Part shown: one piece after another, positions 8,785 to 17,507 of the stretch
How positions within the stretch are numbered: position 1 is the stretch's first letter
Layout: every line of letters begins with the position of its first letter
Source: Burkholderia ambifaria
Lineage (GTDB): Bacteria > Pseudomonadota > Gammaproteobacteria > Burkholderiales > Burkholderiaceae
Assembly: GCF_001443045.1 (NCBI RefSeq)
Contig: NZ_LKPJ01000002.1
Location: 33,267 to 97,266 of the forward strand
Length of the DNA stretch: 64,000 nucleotides
Direction: 5' to 3'
Program-made: the position numbers and the translations under genes
Notes under the pieces: model-generated
Databases searched by the model: none
Told to the model about the DNA's origin: nothing
What the model saw: the letters and a program-made list of their open reading frames with translations, nothing else

Positions 8785-9858
8785 TCAGGCGCCGCGGGCG
8801 GCGATGAGCTTGCATGCATGGGCGGGCAGTTCCGCGAGCACCGGCATGCCGACGTGCAGGTCGGGCGTCTCGCGCGGCGTCGTCGCGGCCGTCAGCGTGA
8901 AGCCGCGGCAGTCGATCGTCGCTTCGATCGACGCGCCGACGTCGCGCACGAACGAGATCGTGCCGGCCAGCGTATTCGGCGCGGCCGCCGCCGCGTGGCC
9001 AGGGCGCACGCAGACGTCCTCGGGGCGAATCAGCAGGCGCACGGCGTCGGTTGCGCGCGGCGTGTCCGGCGCGCGCCGGATCGCGAGCCGCTGTCCGCCC
9101 GGCAGGACGATCGCGTCGTCGCCGTCGCACGCGACCGGCAGGATGTTGCCGAGGCCGATGAAGTCGGCGACGAATTCGTTGACCGGATCGCGATAGATGT
9201 CGAGCGGCCGGCCGACCTGCTGGATCCGGCCTTTCTCCATCACGACGATCTCGTCGGCCATCGTCATCGCTTCGCGCTGGTCGTGCGTGACCATGATCGT
9301 CGTGATGCCGAGCCGTTGCTGGAGCAGCCGGATCTCGACCTGCATCGCCTCGCGCAGCTTCGCGTCGAGCGCCGACAGCGGCTCGTCGAGCAGCAGCAGG
9401 CGCGGCGACGACGCGATGGCGCGCGCGATTGCGACGCGCTGGCGCTGCCCGCCCGACAGTTGCGTGACGAGCCGGTCGGCCATGTGCGGCAGCTGGATCA
9501 GCTCGAGCAGCTCGGTGACGCGCCGTGCTTGCGCGGCCTTGTCCGTCTTGCGCAGCCGCAGCGGATACGCGATGTTCTGCGCGACCGTCATGTGCGGAAA
9601 CAGCGCGAGCGACTGGAACACCATGCCGAAGTCGCGCCGGTTGGCGCTCACGTGCGTGAGGTCGCGGCCGGCGAACGTCAGGGTGCCGGAGGTCGGCGTT
9701 TCGAGGCCGGCGATGATCCGCATCAGCGTGGTCTTGCCGCAGCCGGACGGGCCGAGAAAGCAGACGAGCTTGCCGTCCGGTACCGACAGATCGACGTGAT
9801 CGACCGCATACGCCTGATGAAAGCGCTTCGTCACGTTCTGGAGAATGAGCTGGGTCAT
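8785..9858 (-). CDS. spermidine/putrescine-type ABC transporter ATPase (PotA-like)
   Basis: 357-aa ABC ATPase of the polyamine/opine/iron (POPT) group. Walker A is Gly-Pro-Ser-Gly-Cys-Gly-Lys-Thr-Thr; the signature is Leu-Ser-Gly-Gly-Gln-Arg-Gln-Arg; Walker B is followed by Glu-Pro-Leu-Ser-Ala-Leu-Asp-Ala-Lys-Leu-Arg. A C-terminal TOBE domain (about 270-350) is typical of PotA, UgpC and MalK. The ATG at 9858 is preferred over one at 9873. It completes the Pot-type importer with the two permeases and binding protein upstream. Confidence 0.88.
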   Translation of the reverse strand: MTQLILQNVTKRFHQAYAVDHVDLSVPDGKLVCFLGPSGCGKTTLMRIIAGLETPTSGTLTFAGRDLTHVSANRRDFGMVFQSLALFPHMTVAQNIAYPLRLRKTDKAAQARRVTELLELIQLPHMADRLVTQLSGGQRQRVAIARAIASSPRLLLLDEPLSALDAKLREAMQVEIRLLQQRLGITTIMVTHDQREAMTMADEIVVMEKGRIQQVGRPLDIYRDPVNEFVADFIGLGNILPVACDGDDAIVLPGGQRLAIRRAPDTPRATDAVRLLIRPEDVCVRPGHAAAAAPNTLAGTISFVRDVGASIEATIDCRGFTLTAATTPRETPDLHVGMPVLAELPAHACKLIAARGA

Positions 9859-9904
9859 GAGGGTTCCTTGCACGGGCGAGGGCGAGACGGTGACGGTGCG
9901 CGCG

Positions 9905-10747
9905 TCAGAGCGCGACGCCCTTGTCGCCGACGAGTTTTTCGAGCATCCAGATCAGCGCGAAGTCGATCGCGACCGTGAACACGGCGAAGCAGAACACGGT
10001 CGGGTCGAGCGACGAAACAGTGCGGCTGTAGAGCCAGACCGGCAGGGTCATCGTGTCGATGCTGTACAGGAAGAACGTCACCGTGAATTCGTTGAACGAC
10101 ACAATGAACGCGAACAGCATCCCGGCGAGGATGCCGGGCCGCATCAGCGGCAGCACGACGTCGACGAGCGCGCGGCGCGGGCTTGCGCCCATCACGCACG
10201 CGGCTTCCTCGAAATCGGGGCCGATCGACGCGACCGATGCCGCGCAGTTCTTCACCGTGAACGGCAGCGTCAGGATCACGTGCGCGACGACGAGCCGCAC
10301 GATGCCGAGTTCGACCGGCAGCGCGTTGAACACGATCAGCAGCGCGAGGCCGAGCATCACGAGCGGATAGACGATCGGCAACGCGACGAGTTGCTCGACG
10401 AGCGTCTTGCCGCGGAAGCGGTAGCGGGACAGCGCGTAGGCTGCGGGCACCGACACGGCGGTCGCGATCAGCATCGTCGCGACCGCGACGACGAGGCTCG
10501 TCGTCAACGCGGCGCCCATCGATTGCGCGCTGCCCGCATCGGACGACACGAACGTCTGCCAGGCGGCGCGATACCAGTGCAGGCTGAACTCGCGCGGCGG
10601 GAATTCGAGCGTGCCCGCCGCGCCGAACGACATCGTGATCATCGTCAGGATGGGCAGCGCGGCGAGAAACAGCACGAGCGTCGCGAGCGCGCCGGTCACG
10701 CGTCCGAGGCGGCCGGGCATGGGCGCGCGCAGGAGCAGGGCATTCAT
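9905..10747 (-). CDS. spermidine/putrescine-type ABC transporter permease (PotC-like)
   Basis: 280-aa membrane protein with about six hydrophobic segments and a cytoplasmic Glu-Ala-Ala-Cys-Val-Met-Gly-Ala-Ser loop near residue 180 matching the EAA motif of PotC permeases. Its ATG overlaps the stop of the upstream permease by 4 bases (10744-10747). A start further upstream in the same frame would run through the other permease gene and is rejected. Confidence 0.87.
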   Translation of the reverse strand: MNALLLRAPMPGRLGRVTGALATLVLFLAALPILTMITMSFGAAGTLEFPPREFSLHWYRAAWQTFVSSDAGSAQSMGAALTTSLVVAVATMLIATAVSVPAAYALSRYRFRGKTLVEQLVALPIVYPLVMLGLALLIVFNALPVELGIVRLVVAHVILTLPFTVKNCAASVASIGPDFEEAACVMGASPRRALVDVVLPLMRPGILAGMLFAFIVSFNEFTVTFFLYSIDTMTLPVWLYSRTVSSLDPTVFCFAVFTVAIDFALIWMLEKLVGDKGVAL

Positions 10748-11670
10748 CGGGGCACCTCGTCGGTACGTTGCAGGGTGCGCACGAGGCGCTGCGAAACCGC
10801 CATCACGACGAGCGTCGCGCCCATCAGCACGATGCCGGATGCCGAGGCGGCGGGCCAGTTGAGCAGCGGCGCGACCTGGTCGTGCACGAGCACGGCGAGC
10901 ATCGGCACGCGTCGACCGCCGAGCAGCAGCGGCACCGCGAACGCGCTGGCGTTGTACGCGAACACGAGCAGCGCGCCGGAGACGAGGCCGGGCATCGCGA
11001 GCGGCAGCGTCACATGCCGCAGCGTCTGCCACCGGCTCGCGCCGAGCGTCGCGGCGGCTTCGTCGTACGCGCGGGACACCGCGCGCAGCGCGCTCGACAG
11101 CGGCAGCACGGCGAGCGGGAACGCGGTCTGGATCAGTCCGAGCAGCACGCCGTGCTCGCGGTACAGCAACTGCAGCGGCCGCCCCATCACGCCGGTGGCC
11201 AGCAGCCCGCGGTTGAGCAAGCCGGCCGGGCCGAGCATCACGAGCCAGCCATAGCCTTGCAGCAGCAGGTTCACGAGCAGCGGCAACAGGACGCCGGCGA
11301 GCAGCAACCGGCGCGCGAGCCGCGATTCGGTCCGTGCCATCGCGAGCGCCACCGGGATCGCAAGCAGCACCGCGCACACCATGCTCTGGAACGCGAGGCG
11401 CAGCGTGAGCCACAACGACGTCGTGAAGTACGGGTCCGCGAGGTCGAGGTAGTTCTGCAGCGTGAAGGTCCGCCATTCGTCGCCGGACACGCCCACGCTC
11501 ATCCGCAACACCGTGAGCGTCGCGGCGGCGAGCACCGCGAGGAACGCGAGGATCGGCGCGAGCAGCAGCCAGGGCGGCACGCCGGGCAGCGCGGGCCCGG
11601 CGTCGGCGCCCGCGCCGGCCGCGCCAGTAACGGCCGGCGCGGCGTCGTGGGAGGAGGACAGGGAAGTCAT
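10744..11670 (-). CDS. spermidine/putrescine-type ABC transporter permease (PotB-like)
   Basis: 308-aa permease. A 30-residue Ala/Pro-rich cytoplasmic lead is followed by six hydrophobic segments and an EAA loop (Asp-Glu-Ala-Ala-Ala-Thr-Leu-Gly-Ala) near residue 205. The start at 11670 lies 5 bases from the stop of the binding-protein gene (11675), so the genes are tightly linked. It forms a heterodimeric channel with the PotC-like protein. Confidence 0.86.
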   Translation of the reverse strand: MTSLSSSHDAAPAVTGAAGAGADAGPALPGVPPWLLLAPILAFLAVLAAATLTVLRMSVGVSGDEWRTFTLQNYLDLADPYFTTSLWLTLRLAFQSMVCAVLLAIPVALAMARTESRLARRLLLAGVLLPLLVNLLLQGYGWLVMLGPAGLLNRGLLATGVMGRPLQLLYREHGVLLGLIQTAFPLAVLPLSSALRAVSRAYDEAAATLGASRWQTLRHVTLPLAMPGLVSGALLVFAYNASAFAVPLLLGGRRVPMLAVLVHDQVAPLLNWPAASASGIVLMGATLVVMAVSQRLVRTLQRTDEVPR

Positions 11671-11674
11671 GGCG

Positions 11675-12772
11675 TTACGCCGCGAAGAGGCCGGTGTAGC
11701 GCTTGATCCATGCCGGCTGGACGGCCGCGAGCGCCTTGTCGTCATGCAGCACGGCCTTCTCCGCGATCTGCTGCGGTGACGGCACGAACGCGCGGCTTGC
11801 CGCGGGAATCACGGCCTTGCCGTTCACCGGGCCATTCAGGACGTCGGCCGCCATTCGGCCCTGCACGTCCGCGTCGAGCGAATGGTTGATGAACGCGTGG
11901 ATCAGGTCGAGGTCGCCCGGGTGTGCCTTCGGGATCACGGTGAACATCAGCTGCGTCGCGAAGCCTTCCTTCATCCCGTACGTCACGCCCATCTTGTAGT
12001 CCGGCTTGCGGATCTGGTCCGGGAAGAACGCGGGCGAATAGATGCCGCCGATGTCGAGCGAGCCGGTGCGGAACAGGTCGGCAACCTGGTTCGGGTTTTC
12101 GCCGAGGGTCATCACGCGGTCCTTCAGTTGCGCGAGCTTCCTGAAGCCCGGATCGATGTTCTGCTGCGAACCGCCGGCCAGCTTCGCCGCGATGATCGCG
12201 AGGTCGACCGCTTCGGCCCACTCGGGCGGCGGCAGGAACAGGCGGCCCGCATACTTCGGATCCCACAGTGCCTCGTAGCTCGACGGTGCGCTCTTCACGG
12301 TCGCCGTGTTGTAGATCAGTCCGTCCGACCACAGCAGGTAGCCGATGCCGAAGCCGTTCGCGCCCGTGCGGTATTGCGGCGCGACGTCCTTCAGGTTCGG
12401 CAGCCGGTTCAGGTCCGGCTTCGCGAGCAGGCCTGCATCCGCGAGCCCTGCCGCGCCGACGCCGGCGAGCGTGATGACGTCGTAGGTCGGCCGCTCGCCC
12501 GCGGCCTTGACCTTCGCGACCATCCCCGACGTGCCGTCCGCGCGATCGGCGATCACGCGTGCGCCGGTCTGCTTGCTGAAGCTTTCCGCGATGTTGCGCA
12601 GCGCGGCCGCGCCGGTATCGTCGGACCACGTGAGCAGGCGCAGCGTCTTGCCCGCGAAGCTCTTCGATTGTGCCTTCGCAGTACTGATGAACGGCATCGG
12701 AAGGGCGGATGCGGCGAGTGCCGTGCCGAGGGTTTTGATCACCTGCCTTCTTCCCGCCTTGAAGTGTTGCAT
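11675..12772 (-). CDS. PotD-like extracellular substrate-binding protein with a Tat-like signal
   Basis: 365-aa SBP_bac_8/PotD-type receptor. The N-terminus carries Arg-Arg-Gln-Val-Ile-Lys followed by a hydrophobic stretch and Ala-Lys-Ala, resembling a twin-arginine signal more than a Sec signal. The mature part shows Leu-Arg-Leu-Leu-Thr-Trp-Ser and Gly-Ile-Gly-Tyr-Leu-Leu-Trp-Ser-Asp-Gly-Leu-Ile-Tyr-Asn, as in polyamine and opine receptors. It is the first gene of the Pot-type importer and has its own candidate promoter at 12844-12898. The ligand might be putrescine, agmatine, a guanidino acid or a related amine; this is inference from neighbours. Confidence 0.84.
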   Translation of the reverse strand: MQHFKAGRRQVIKTLGTALAASALPMPFISTAKAQSKSFAGKTLRLLTWSDDTGAAALRNIAESFSKQTGARVIADRADGTSGMVAKVKAAGERPTYDVITLAGVGAAGLADAGLLAKPDLNRLPNLKDVAPQYRTGANGFGIGYLLWSDGLIYNTATVKSAPSSYEALWDPKYAGRLFLPPPEWAEAVDLAIIAAKLAGGSQQNIDPGFRKLAQLKDRVMTLGENPNQVADLFRTGSLDIGGIYSPAFFPDQIRKPDYKMGVTYGMKEGFATQLMFTVIPKAHPGDLDLIHAFINHSLDADVQGRMAADVLNGPVNGKAVIPAASRAFVPSPQQIAEKAVLHDDKALAAVQPAWIKRYTGLFAA

Positions 12773-12843
12773 GGCCGTCTCCTGATGAACGATGCCGTGT
12801 GGTTCGATGCCGGTCGCCGAACTGCGGCGTGGGGTGTGGATGA

Positions 12844-12898
12844 ACTGTAGGGAGGTCAAATTTCCGCAACAAACGAAATATCCGCATGCGCGGCATGA
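12844..12898 (-). promoter_or_regulatory. candidate promoter with upstream operator, shared motif copy 1
   Basis: On the minus strand a TTGTTG box (12867-12872) and a TACAGT box (12844-12849) are separated by 17 bases. Immediately upstream lies the partly palindromic element CATGCGCGGCATGA (12885-12898, written on the plus strand), with arms CATGC and GCATG. The same element with the same spacing to a TTGTTG box recurs at 16173-16204. The start codon it would serve is 12772. Confidence 0.5.
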
Positions 12899-12921
12899 CA
12901 TAAACGCATGGGCCGGCGGCC

Positions 12922-14394
12922 TCAGCGGGCCGGCATCATGACCTGCTTGATCTCCTGGAACGCGGCCAGCCCGAAAGGACCGAGCTCGCGTCCGATGCTG
13001 CTGCGCTTGTAGCCGCCCCATGAGGTTTGCGGATAGATCAGTTGGGGCGTGTTGATCCACACGACGCCCGCCTCGAGCGCGTCGGCAACCCGCTTGCCGC
13101 GTGCCGCGTCGCGCGTGACGACGGTCGCGACGAGCCCGTATTCGGTATCGTTGGCGGCCGCGATCGCGTCGTCTTCGGTGTCGAATCGGCGGATGCACAG
13201 CACCGGCCCGAAGATTTCTTCACACCATAGCGCGCTGTCGGCCGGCACGTCGGCGAACAGCGCGGGCCGGATGAAGAAGCCGGGGCCGTCGAGCGTGCCG
13301 CCGCCCGTCACGAGCCGCGCGCCGTCGGCCTGGCCTTGCGCGATGTGACGCTTCACGCGTTCGTATTGCGCGCGATTCGTCAGCGGCCCCATCTGCACGC
13401 CGGGGGCGAACGGCGGGCCGACGACGGTCGCGTCGATTCGCCGCGCGACGCGCGCGATCAGGTCGTCGGCAAGCGGCGCAGCGACGAGCACGCGCGAAGT
13501 CGCCGAACACATTTGCCCGGCGTTGAACAGCCCGCCGCCCGCGATGAGCTCGACCGCGTGATCGAGGTCGGCGTCGTCGAACACGATGATCGACGACTTG
13601 CCGCCGAGCTCGAGGCCGACGCCCTTGATCGTGTCCGCGGCCGTCTTCATGACCTGCGCGCCGACCGCGGTGCTGCCGGTAAACGACACCTTCGCGACGA
13701 GCGGATGCGCGCACAGCCGGGCGCCGACGTCGTGGCCGGTGCCGGTCACCACGTTCAGCACGCCGGGCGGCAAGCCCGCTTCGGCGGCGATCGCGGCGAG
13801 TTCGAGCTCGGGCAGCGGCGTGATCTCGGACGGCTTCAGCACGACGGTGCAGCCGGCCGCGAGGGCGGGCGCGAGCTTCCACGCGGTCGTGACCATCGGG
13901 AAGTTCCACGGCACGATCAGCGCGGCGACGCCGGCCGGTTCGCGCCGGATCCACGCGCGATGGTCGTCGCCGGGCAGCGCGATCTCGGTTTCGCCGTTCG
14001 TGTCGAGGCGCTCCGCGAGGCTCGCGTAGTAGTCGAAGGTGGCGATCACGTCCGCGACGTCGATTTCGGCTTCGGCGAACGGCTTGCCATTGTTGAGCGA
14101 CTGCAGTGTGGCGAGCCGCGCGCGACGCGCGTCGACGCCGCGCGCGATTGCGCGCAGCAGGGCCGCGCGCGTGGCGCCCGTCGTGCGCTTCCAGCCGGGA
14201 AACGCGCGCGACGCGGCTTGCACCGCGTGCTCGACGTCTGCTTCAGCGCCTGCGCTGACGTCGGCGAGGACGGCTTCCGTCGACGGATCGACGACGGGCA
14301 ACGTCGCGCCGTCGACGCTCGTGCGCCACGTACCGTCGATGAAGTGGCGCGTGTGCAGCGGCGGATCGAATGCGAGATCGGGTGTCGTGCTCAT
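12922..14394 (-). CDS. aldehyde dehydrogenase, candidate 4-guanidinobutyraldehyde/aminobutyraldehyde type
   Basis: 490-aa NAD(P)-dependent aldehyde dehydrogenase of usual length. The catalytic Cys lies in Gly-Gln-Met-Cys-Ser-Ala near 293, the general base Glu in Leu-Glu-Leu-Gly-Gly-Lys-Ser near 259, and the cofactor-binding Pro-Trp-Asn-Phe-Pro near 159. The ATG at 14394 overlaps the stop of the upstream decarboxylase gene by 4 bases, so the two are translationally coupled. If the decarboxylase makes an omega-guanidino or amino aldehyde, this enzyme would oxidise it to the acid, as KauB does in the arginine transaminase pathway. Family membership is clear; the substrate is inferred from context. 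Confidence 0.85.
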   Translation of the reverse strand: MSTTPDLAFDPPLHTRHFIDGTWRTSVDGATLPVVDPSTEAVLADVSAGAEADVEHAVQAASRAFPGWKRTTGATRAALLRAIARGVDARRARLATLQSLNNGKPFAEAEIDVADVIATFDYYASLAERLDTNGETEIALPGDDHRAWIRREPAGVAALIVPWNFPMVTTAWKLAPALAAGCTVVLKPSEITPLPELELAAIAAEAGLPPGVLNVVTGTGHDVGARLCAHPLVAKVSFTGSTAVGAQVMKTAADTIKGVGLELGGKSSIIVFDDADLDHAVELIAGGGLFNAGQMCSATSRVLVAAPLADDLIARVARRIDATVVGPPFAPGVQMGPLTNRAQYERVKRHIAQGQADGARLVTGGGTLDGPGFFIRPALFADVPADSALWCEEIFGPVLCIRRFDTEDDAIAAANDTEYGLVATVVTRDAARGKRVADALEAGVVWINTPQLIYPQTSWGGYKRSSIGRELGPFGLAAFQEIKQVMMPAR

Positions 14395-16085
14395 CGCTGC
14401 ACCTGTCCGAACCAGGTTGCCTCGTCGATTTCGATCACGGTCGGGATTGCGCGCGCGGTGGCGTCGCGCAGCGCGGCGGCCAGCGCGCCGGGTGTGGCGG
14501 CCGTGTGCGCCGCGCAGCCGAAGCCGCGTGCGAGCGCCTGGAAATCGGGCGTATACGGATCGACGCCGACCGGCGTGATGTCGCGCGCAACCATGTATTT
14601 GCGAATCTCGCCATAGCCGCGGTTGTTCCAGACGATCACGATCACCGGGAGCCGCGCCTCGACCGCGCTCGCGAGCTCCGGCAGCGTGAACTGCAGGCCA
14701 CCGTCGCCGATCAGGCACACGACCGGGCGCGCGGGTGCGGCGAGCTTTGCGCCGATCGCGGCGGGCAGCCCGTAGCCGAGCGTGCCGTAGCCGGTCGACG
14801 AGTTGAACCAGCTGCGCGGTGCCGGCGCATCGTGCGTGAAATTGCCGACGTAGACGGGACTGGTCGAATCGCCGGCGATGATCGCGCCGGGCAGCGTGGC
14901 GACGATCGTGTCGATCAGCAGCGCCTGCGCTTGTGCGGCGCCGTCGTGGCTGGATGCGATCGCGGCGCGCACGGCGGCGACCCGCGGCGCGCCCCAGTCG
15001 GCCTCGGGTGTCGGTGCCGGCCGTTCATGCAGGCGGGTCGACAGCGCGCCGAGCGCGAGCCGCGAATCGCCGGCGATGGCGATTTCGGCGCGGGCGTTGC
15101 GCATCAGCTGTTGCGTGTCGATGTCGATGCGGATCAGCCGGCCGTCGATCGCGAAGCCGCCGTCGAACACGACGTCGTAATCGGTTTCGCCAAGCTCGGT
15201 GCCGACGGCGAGCACCACGTCGGCGTCGCGGATCGCCGCGCGGGTGGCCGGCAGCGACTGGGTCGAGCCGATCAGCAACGGATGGCCGGCCGGCAGCAGG
15301 CCCTTCGCGTTGATGGTCAGCGCGACGGGTGCCTGCAGGCGTTCGGCGAGTTCGCGCAATTCCGCGGCCGCGTGGATGGCGCCGCCGCCTGCCAGGATCA
15401 GCGGCCGACGCGCGTGCGCGAGCAGGTCGGCGGCCGCCGCCAGCGCGTTCGCGTCCGGTGCCGGGCGCGCGGGCGGCGCGGGCGGGGCGTCGGACAGCGC
15501 GGGCGCCGGCATCACGATCACGTCGAGCGGAATCTCGATATGCACGGGCCGCGGCCGCGCGCTGGCGAAGACCGCGAATGCGCGCGCGAGGACTTGCGGC
15601 AGGTCGGCCGCGTCGAGCAGCGTGTGCGAGAACGCGGTGAGTCCCGCGAACACGTCGCGCTGCGACGGCAGCTCGTGCAGGCGGCCGTCGCCGTTGCCGA
15701 GCTCGCGTCGTGCGTTGACGCTGGAGATCACCAGCATCGGGATCGAATCCGCGTAGGCCTGGGCCATCGCGGTCGCGATGTTGGTCATCCCCGGCCCGGT
15801 GATGATGAAGCAGACGCCCGGTCGGCCCGTGACGCGCGCATAGCCGTCGGCCATGAAGCCGGCCCCCTGTTCGTGGCGCGGCGTCACATGGCGGATCGAC
15901 GATGCGGCCAGGCCGCGATAGAGCTCGACGGTATGCACGCCGGGAATGCCGAACACGCATTCGACACCGTGGCGTTCGAGGAGGTCGACGAGCGCTTCGC
16001 CGCAGGTGCGGGGGCGGGCCTGGCAGGGTGCCGCCGTAGCCTTGCGGGCCCCGGCGATGGAGGAGACGGTGGCTGGATGGTTCAT
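14391..16085 (-). CDS. thiamine-diphosphate decarboxylase, AruI-like (5-guanidino-2-oxopentanoate decarboxylase candidate)
   Basis: 564-aa ThDP enzyme of the acetolactate-synthase fold. The catalytic Glu lies in Arg-His-Glu-Gln-Gly-Ala-Gly near residue 75. The ThDP/Mg site is Gly-Asp-Gly-Gly, followed about 25 residues later by Asn-Asn. Family resemblance, including Phe-Gly-Ile-Pro-Gly-Val-His-Thr-Val-Glu-Leu-Tyr-Arg-Gly-Leu, is closest to AruI, which decarboxylates 2-ketoarginine to 4-guanidinobutyraldehyde. I chose ATG 16085; the longer upstream frame is low-complexity. The gene is divergent from the Art-type importer across 469 bases and is coupled to the aldehyde dehydrogenase. No AruH-like transaminase is in the window. 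A plain acetolactate synthase is less likely because no small subunit is adjacent. Confidence 0.68.
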   Translation of the reverse strand: MNHPATVSSIAGARKATAAPCQARPRTCGEALVDLLERHGVECVFGIPGVHTVELYRGLAASSIRHVTPRHEQGAGFMADGYARVTGRPGVCFIITGPGMTNIATAMAQAYADSIPMLVISSVNARRELGNGDGRLHELPSQRDVFAGLTAFSHTLLDAADLPQVLARAFAVFASARPRPVHIEIPLDVIVMPAPALSDAPPAPPARPAPDANALAAAADLLAHARRPLILAGGGAIHAAAELRELAERLQAPVALTINAKGLLPAGHPLLIGSTQSLPATRAAIRDADVVLAVGTELGETDYDVVFDGGFAIDGRLIRIDIDTQQLMRNARAEIAIAGDSRLALGALSTRLHERPAPTPEADWGAPRVAAVRAAIASSHDGAAQAQALLIDTIVATLPGAIIAGDSTSPVYVGNFTHDAPAPRSWFNSSTGYGTLGYGLPAAIGAKLAAPARPVVCLIGDGGLQFTLPELASAVEARLPVIVIVWNNRGYGEIRKYMVARDITPVGVDPYTPDFQALARGFGCAAHTAATPGALAAALRDATARAIPTVIEIDEATWFGQVQR

Positions 16086-16148
16086 GGATCGTGGTGTGCC
16101 GATTGGGAGGGTGAGTGGCCCGTACCGCGAACGAGGGGCATGACGCGG

Positions 16149-16204
16149 ATTGTCGGCGTCGATCCGGGGTGCCAACAATCGATTAGTTTTCATGCGCGGC
16201 ATGA
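16149..16204 (-). promoter_or_regulatory. candidate promoter with upstream operator, shared motif copy 2
   Basis: On the minus strand a TTGTTG box (16173-16178) and a GACAAT box (16149-16154) are 18 bases apart. The element CATGCGCGGCATGA (16191-16204) lies directly upstream, 18 bases from the start of the TTGTTG box, exactly as at 12867-12898. It would serve the AruI-like gene starting at 16085. Confidence 0.5.
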
Positions 16205-16321
16205 GCGGCCTGCATGGCGGCGCCGCTGCGCGGCGAGGCGGCTGCCGGTCTTCGTGCAAGCCGGTTCGACCTTCCCGTCTTCACACGCCGGGCAGCCGGC
16301 CGTCGCGATCGAATCCGGAAT

Positions 16322-16333
16322 TTGTCTAGTCAT
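16322..16333. promoter_or_regulatory. candidate HutC-type operator half-conserved site
   Basis: TTGTCTAGTCAT matches 9 of 12 positions of the better palindrome at 16482-16493. It lies in the same divergent promoter region, 237 bases upstream of the AruI-like start. Confidence 0.35.
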
Positions 16334-16481
16334 CCTTGCGATTGGATTGCCCGGGTTGCACCAAATCCGTGCCCGGATTCCCCTCGATGAGGCACGTCAG
16401 AGGCCTGAAATTAGGGGATTTCCCGCGTTTACGCGGTTTTTTTTGATCGCTGCTTGTCTCGCCGTTTTTCTTCTTGCATGC

Positions 16482-16493
16482 TTGTATAGACAA
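16482..16493. promoter_or_regulatory. candidate HutC/GntR-type operator
   Basis: TTGTATAGACAA has TTGT and ACAA arms around ATAG and resembles the CTTGTATGTACAAG-like sites bound by HutC in pseudomonads. It lies 62 bases before the GTG start of the Art-type binding protein, a position suited to repression. A HutC-like regulator is encoded at the end of the same gene series. Confidence 0.5.
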
Positions 16494-16554
16494 ATTCCTG
16501 AGGCGGCTTGCTGGCACCGAAGGGATGGCGAACTTCAACGCAAGGAGAAATCTC

Positions 16555-17415
16555 GTGAACGGCAAGCGCATCAACTGGGCAGTCAGGGCAATCGGCGTCA
16601 TCGCGGCTGCGGCGGCAACGCTCGCCGCACCGGTGCAGGCAAAGGAATGGAAGACGGTGACGGTCGCGCTCGAAGGCGGCTATGCGCCGTGGAACCTCAC
16701 GCTGCCGGGCGGCAAGCTCGGCGGTTTCGAGCCGGAGCTGCTCGCCAACGTGTGCGAACGCATCAAGGTGCAATGCAACATGGTCGCGCAGGACTGGGAC
16801 GGCATGATTCCGGGCCTGCAGGCCGGCAAGTTCGACATCCTGATGGATGCGATCTCGATCACGCCGGAGCGCGAGAAGATCCTGCTGTTCTCGCGCCCGT
16901 ATGCGGCTACACCTGCGACCTTCGCCGTCACCGATACCAAGATCCTGCCGAAGGCCGCGCCCGGCGCGCCGATCGTCAAGCTGACCGGCGACGCGAATGC
17001 CGACAAGCCGACCGTCGACGCGCTGCGCAAGCAGCTCAAGGGCAAGACGATCGGCATCCAGTCGGGCACCGTCTATACGAAGTTCATCAACGACAGCTTC
17101 AAGGACATCGCGTCGATCCGCGTGTACAAGACCTCGCCCGAGCGTGATCTCGACCTCGTCGCGGGCCGCATCGACGCATCGTTCGACGACGTCACGTACT
17201 ACGCGGCGAACAACGCGAAGAAGGACAACGCATCGATCGTGCTCGCGGGCCCGAAGCTCGGCGGGCCGATCTGGGGCCCGGGTGAAGGGCTCGCGTTCCG
17301 CAAGCAGGATGCCGACCTGAAGACGAAGTTCGATACGGCGATCGGTGCCGCGCTCGCGGACGGCACCGTGAAGAAACTTGCCGACAAGTGGTTCAAGACC
17401 GACGTCACGCCGTAA
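16555..17415 (+). CDS. basic amino acid ABC transporter substrate-binding protein (ArtJ/ArgT-like)
   Basis: 286-aa periplasmic receptor. I chose the GTG at 16555 because an AAGGAG ribosome site sits 7 bases upstream and the resulting N-terminus is a clean Sec signal (basic Gly-Lys-Arg, hydrophobic core, Val-Gln-Ala cleavage site). ATGs at 16474 and 16525 would spoil it. The mature protein has the SBP_bac_3 fold, with Val-Ala-Leu-Glu-Gly-Gly-Tyr-Ala-Pro-Trp-Asn near the N-terminus, as in lysine/arginine/ornithine/histidine receptors. It heads a complete importer (permeases 17508 and 18243, ATPase 19018) and a lyase homologue. Confidence 0.88.
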   Translation: MNGKRINWAVRAIGVIAAAAATLAAPVQAKEWKTVTVALEGGYAPWNLTLPGGKLGGFEPELLANVCERIKVQCNMVAQDWDGMIPGLQAGKFDILMDAISITPEREKILLFSRPYAATPATFAVTDTKILPKAAPGAPIVKLTGDANADKPTVDALRKQLKGKTIGIQSGTVYTKFINDSFKDIASIRVYKTSPERDLDLVAGRIDASFDDVTYYAANNAKKDNASIVLAGPKLGGPIWGPGEGLAFRKQDADLKTKFDTAIGAALADGTVKKLADKWFKTDVTP

Positions 17416-17507
17416 GCGCGTATCCGGTTGCCGCCGCGTGAGCGGCTCGAACGACGCGCGGCGGCACGCATCCTGCGGATTCATTCAACGCTTGCCGGGA
17501 GGCACGC

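Noticed and set aside
14391..16085. Acetolactate synthase for branched-chain amino acid synthesis
   Set aside because: No regulatory small subunit or ilvC nearby, and coupling to an aldehyde dehydrogenase fits an AruI-like decarboxylase better.
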